From an uncultured Lachnospiraceae bacterium (lineage in GTDB: Bacteria; Bacillota; Clostridia; Lachnospirales; Lachnospiraceae), in contig CACZSE010000163.1 of the NCBI GenBank assembly GCA_902783735.1, forward strand, positions 1 through 8,201: DNA of 8,201 bases, given 5' to 3'. Positions 6,820 to 8,201 of this stretch are shown piece by piece. The notes under the pieces were generated by a model, which saw only the letters and a program-made list of their open reading frames with translations, was not told the origin of the DNA and made no database searches. Position 1 is the first letter of the stretch. Every line of letters begins with the position of its first letter. The position numbers and the translations under genes were made by a program.

Positions 6820-7809
6820 TCAGTCTTTTATAAGGGCCTGAGCGATATTCCTTATAAGAGCATAAAGCAGACCGGAAACAGCCCATATGACCCATGTAAA
6901 ATGCCAGGCATTTGTCAAAAAACTTGTAGCAAGATATATTATTACGATCAATATCCAGTAAGAACTTGAAAGAGCATCCAGCTTTTTATTTCTGTTTTTC
7001 ATCTTAGGAGTATAATCTTCGGTTTGCAGAAGTATTTTGTAAGAACTGTAGACACCACAGACCGAAATAAAAATATAAACTGCTATACCGACAAGTATTA
7101 GAGTGAGGCATACCATACATATTGTAACAATAGCAGGAGCCTCCATCACGGATGTGATAACGAGCGGTACTGCACATAATACGCATAAAAGTACTCCGAT
7201 GGTGAGAGCCTTTGTGTTTGCCGGTTCGTACTCGCTAAGCCGTTCTCTGGCCATGCCGTCAACACCATAGGCGGTCTCAAAAGCTTCCTCTTCTAAGAAT
7301 TTGAATTTAGAAAGTTTTCCGCTGTTTGATATAAAAATGAAGATCGCTGTACCTATCTGTATAAACAGAAATAATAAACCAATGACTGTAGCAGCCTTTT
7401 CGGAGAGTATATCCGGATAATCAGATGAAATACCTGCCAGCAATACCAGTATTACCGGACATGTTATCATAAGGAAAACACCAATGCCTATTTTGGGAAG
7501 GGTCTTCTTCCTCATTGATATAAATTCCGATGCTTCTTCAAGAGTTACCTTTCTTAACGGTGTGTCACTATCACTATCGATACACTTGAGATCTGTACCG
7601 TTTTCGGGTTCGATCTCATCTTTTAAAAGATAGTCGGTACTTACACCGAAGATATCTGCCATCTTAAGTATCTTTTGAAGATCCGGTATACTTTGTGCGC
7701 TTTCCCATTTGGAAACGGATTGTCTTGAGACATCTAACATATCCGCGAGTTCCTCCTGTGACCAGCCGTTCTTTTTTCTTTCATTAATGATCTTATCAGC
7801 TAAAATCAT
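6820..7809 (-). CDS. Membrane-anchored XRE-family (HTH_3) transcriptional regulator
   Basis: This encodes 329 residues. Residues 1-62 are a canonical Cro/C1-type helix-turn-helix (ADKIINERKKNGWSQEELAD followed by MLDVSRQSVSKWESAQSIPD), ending in the usual 'GVSTDYLL'. After a polar linker (about 63-103) come about six hydrophobic helices, at about 106-127, 139-161, 202-222, 225-250, 283-303 and 306-324. The polar stretch 162-200 contains 'KFKFLEEEAFETAYGV'. The DNA-binding domain is thus tethered to the membrane, a layout common in Firmicutes, and it probably responds to an envelope signal; the target is unknown. The start at 7809 is fixed by a near-perfect Shine-Dalgarno (AAAGGAGG). A longer reading to 7890 adds 27 residues that lack HTH similarity and would include the SD itself. 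The gene is convergent with the surface protein gene and divergent from the rRNA-type promoters. A palindrome upstream is compatible with autoregulation. Confidence 0.88.
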   Translation of the reverse strand: MILADKIINERKKNGWSQEELADMLDVSRQSVSKWESAQSIPDLQKILKMADIFGVSTDYLLKDEIEPENGTDLKCIDSDSDTPLRKVTLEEASEFISMRKKTLPKIGIGVFLMITCPVILVLLAGISSDYPDILSEKAATVIGLLFLFIQIGTAIFIFISNSGKLSKFKFLEEEAFETAYGVDGMARERLSEYEPANTKALTIGVLLCVLCAVPLVITSVMEAPAIVTICMVCLTLILVGIAVYIFISVCGVYSSYKILLQTEDYTPKMKNRNKKLDALSSSYWILIVIIYLATSFLTNAWHFTWVIWAVSGLLYALIRNIAQALIKD

Positions 7810-7814
7810 AATCT

Positions 7815-7823
7815 CCTCCTTTT
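7815..7823 (-). promoter_or_regulatory. Ribosome binding site that fixes the regulator start
   Basis: On the minus strand this reads AAAAGGAGG, 5 nt before the ATG at 7809-7807. It is the strongest SD in the window and decides in favour of the 329-aa product over the upstream ATG at 7890. Confidence 0.85.
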
Positions 7824-7837
7824 GTGTATGTAATTGA

Positions 7838-7868
7838 ATTGTACCTGTTCGAACAACCTGAATATAAC
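7838..7868. promoter_or_regulatory. Candidate divergent promoter region with 10-bp palindrome (operator?)
   Basis: The palindrome TGTTCGAACA occupies 7846-7855. On the minus strand a -10-like TACAAT (complement of 7838-7843) lies just downstream of it and suits gene 5, although the -35 is weak (TTATAT at 18 nt). On the plus strand TTGTAC (7840-7845) and TATAAC (7863-7868) are 17 nt apart, with the palindrome in the spacer. A dimeric HTH protein bound here could block both directions. Autoregulation by the adjacent XRE protein is an inference from position only. Confidence 0.4.
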
Positions 7869-7915
7869 AATATATCGGGTTGCATGCCATAAAGCGGACT
7901 TTTCAATCTGTCAAC

Positions 7916-7950
7916 CGGCGGTTGCAAATGCCTTAAACCGCCGATTTTTT
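7916..7950 (+). terminator. Plus-strand terminator-like hairpin
   Basis: CGGCGGTT (7916-7923) pairs perfectly with AACCGCCG (7936-7943) around a 12-nt loop and is followed by ATTTTTT (7944-7950). No plus-strand gene precedes it, since gene 5 runs the other way. It either ends a short transcript starting near 7875 or insulates the downstream rRNA-type promoters. A competing small hairpin, CAACC (7912-7916) with GGTTG (7920-7924), overlaps the 5' arm. Confidence 0.65.
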
Positions 7951-7970
7951 CCCTAAAAGGATTATAGCAT

Positions 7971-8019
7971 GAGAAAAACTCAAAAAAATATTGAATTTGT
8001 GACTTATAAATGCTATTAT
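7971..8019 (+). promoter_or_regulatory. Promoter P1 of the putative rRNA operon
   Basis: TTGAAT (7991-7996) and TATTAT (8014-8019) are separated by exactly 17 nt. The bases immediately upstream (7971-7990) are an A tract, GAGAAAAACTCAAAAAAATA, resembling an UP element. The promoter points to the right, away from gene 5. Confidence 0.6.
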
Positions 8020-8040
8020 AAAAACCCACCCTTTTTACGT

Positions 8041-8090
8041 AGAAAAAAAGGTGAAAAAGTCTTGACGAAGGCAAAAATGCATGATATTAT
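8041..8090 (+). promoter_or_regulatory. Promoter P2 of the putative rRNA operon
   Basis: TTGACG (8062-8067) and TATTAT (8085-8090) have a 17-nt spacer, close to the sigma-A consensus. The A-rich stretch 8041-8059 upstream looks like an UP element. The -10 lies in the near-palindrome GATATTATATC (8083-8093). The start site is expected around 8096-8098. Two strong tandem promoters with A-tracts are typical of clostridial and bacillar rrn operons. This is the strongest promoter in the window. Confidence 0.8.
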
Positions 8091-8096
8091 ATCAGA

Positions 8097-8201
8097 GTTG
8101 CCGTAAAAAACAGGACAACAATGAACTTTGACAATAAAACAGCAATGCAACCCTGAAAATTCCAAGTAAATGGTAGTAAGTTTGACCATGAGGAAATTCA
8201 G
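8097..8201 (+). promoter_or_regulatory. rRNA-operon-type leader with boxA-like antitermination sequence
   Basis: The leader has no gene but has three recognisable elements. A small hairpin at 8097-8119 (GTTGCC paired with GG-A-CAAC) comes first. A boxA-like stretch TGAACTTTGACAAT follows at 8122-8135, close to the Bacillus rrn boxA as I remember it (TGCTCTTTGAAAACT). An imperfect long hairpin at 8153-8201 (CTGAA..TTCC with GGAA.TTCAG, and inner ATGGT with ACCAT) runs to the window edge. With the tandem promoters, this is what precedes 16S rRNA in Lachnospiraceae, so 16S should begin shortly beyond 8201. A tRNA operon leader is the main alternative. No rRNA sequence itself is visible. Confidence 0.6.

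Noticed and set aside
7810..7890. 27-residue N-terminal extension of the XRE regulator from an ATG at 7890
   Set aside because: The added residues do not look like part of an HTH protein and cover the strong AAAGGAGG site and the promoter region. The ATG at 7809 is the proper start.
8121..8156. 11-codon ORF in the leader (ATG at 8121, stop at 8154)
   Set aside because: It coincides with the boxA-like sequence and has no credible SD. A leader peptide has no place in an rRNA-type leader.
1..8201. CRISPR array, tRNA gene, phage genes or toxin-antitoxin pair
   Set aside because: No regularly spaced direct repeats, no tRNA cloverleaf sequence, and no integrase, capsid or small paired ORFs were seen on either strand.

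Overview
The window looks like a chromosomal segment of a low-GC, Gram-positive, probably Lachnospiraceae-type (Butyrivibrio/Roseburia-like) gut or rumen clostridium. The assignment rests on recognised protein families: a DUF5711-type protein directly followed by a CvpA-type membrane protein, a large secreted protein made of 'YDLYVGG.xVT' modules and Ig-like repeats, and a membrane-anchored XRE regulator. Purine-rich Shine-Dalgarno sites support it. No database was searched, so all family names come from reading motifs.

Layout. (1) Positions 1-1622, plus strand: three tightly packed genes for membrane-associated proteins. The first (DUF5711-like) is cut by the left edge, the second is CvpA-like, and the third is a 76-aa three-helix YgjV-like protein. 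(2) 1623-1882: an intergenic stretch with a strong terminator-like hairpin, a second inverted repeat and a 41-codon ORF. Together these resemble a small decayed or internally deleted insertion-sequence derivative. (3) 1883-6769, plus strand: one gene for a 1628-aa secreted protein. It has a signal peptide, a 60-residue acidic linker without basic residues, three large repeated domains that look like beta-helix/carbohydrate-binding modules, and about seven Ig-like modules. No recognisable wall anchor is present. (4) 6780-6814: a near-perfect hairpin that probably terminates both this gene and the convergent gene 5. (5) 6820-7809, minus strand: a 329-aa protein with an N-terminal XRE helix-turn-helix and about six membrane helices. 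(6) 7810-8201: non-coding. It holds the gene 5 control region with a 10-bp palindrome, a plus-strand terminator-like hairpin, two tandem sigma-A-type promoters with A-rich upstream tracts, and a leader with a boxA-like antitermination sequence. That last part has the form of the start of a ribosomal RNA operon, with 16S expected just beyond the right edge.

Functionally the genes do not form one pathway. The left cluster is a likely operon of envelope proteins, the large protein is probably an extracellular adhesin or polysaccharide-binding protein, and the XRE protein is an independently transcribed membrane-tethered regulator. I did not find convincing evidence of an undescribed system. The best candidates for a second look are the 225-bp element-like intergenic block, the anchorless giant surface protein, and the short candidate transcript between the regulator and the rRNA-type promoters.
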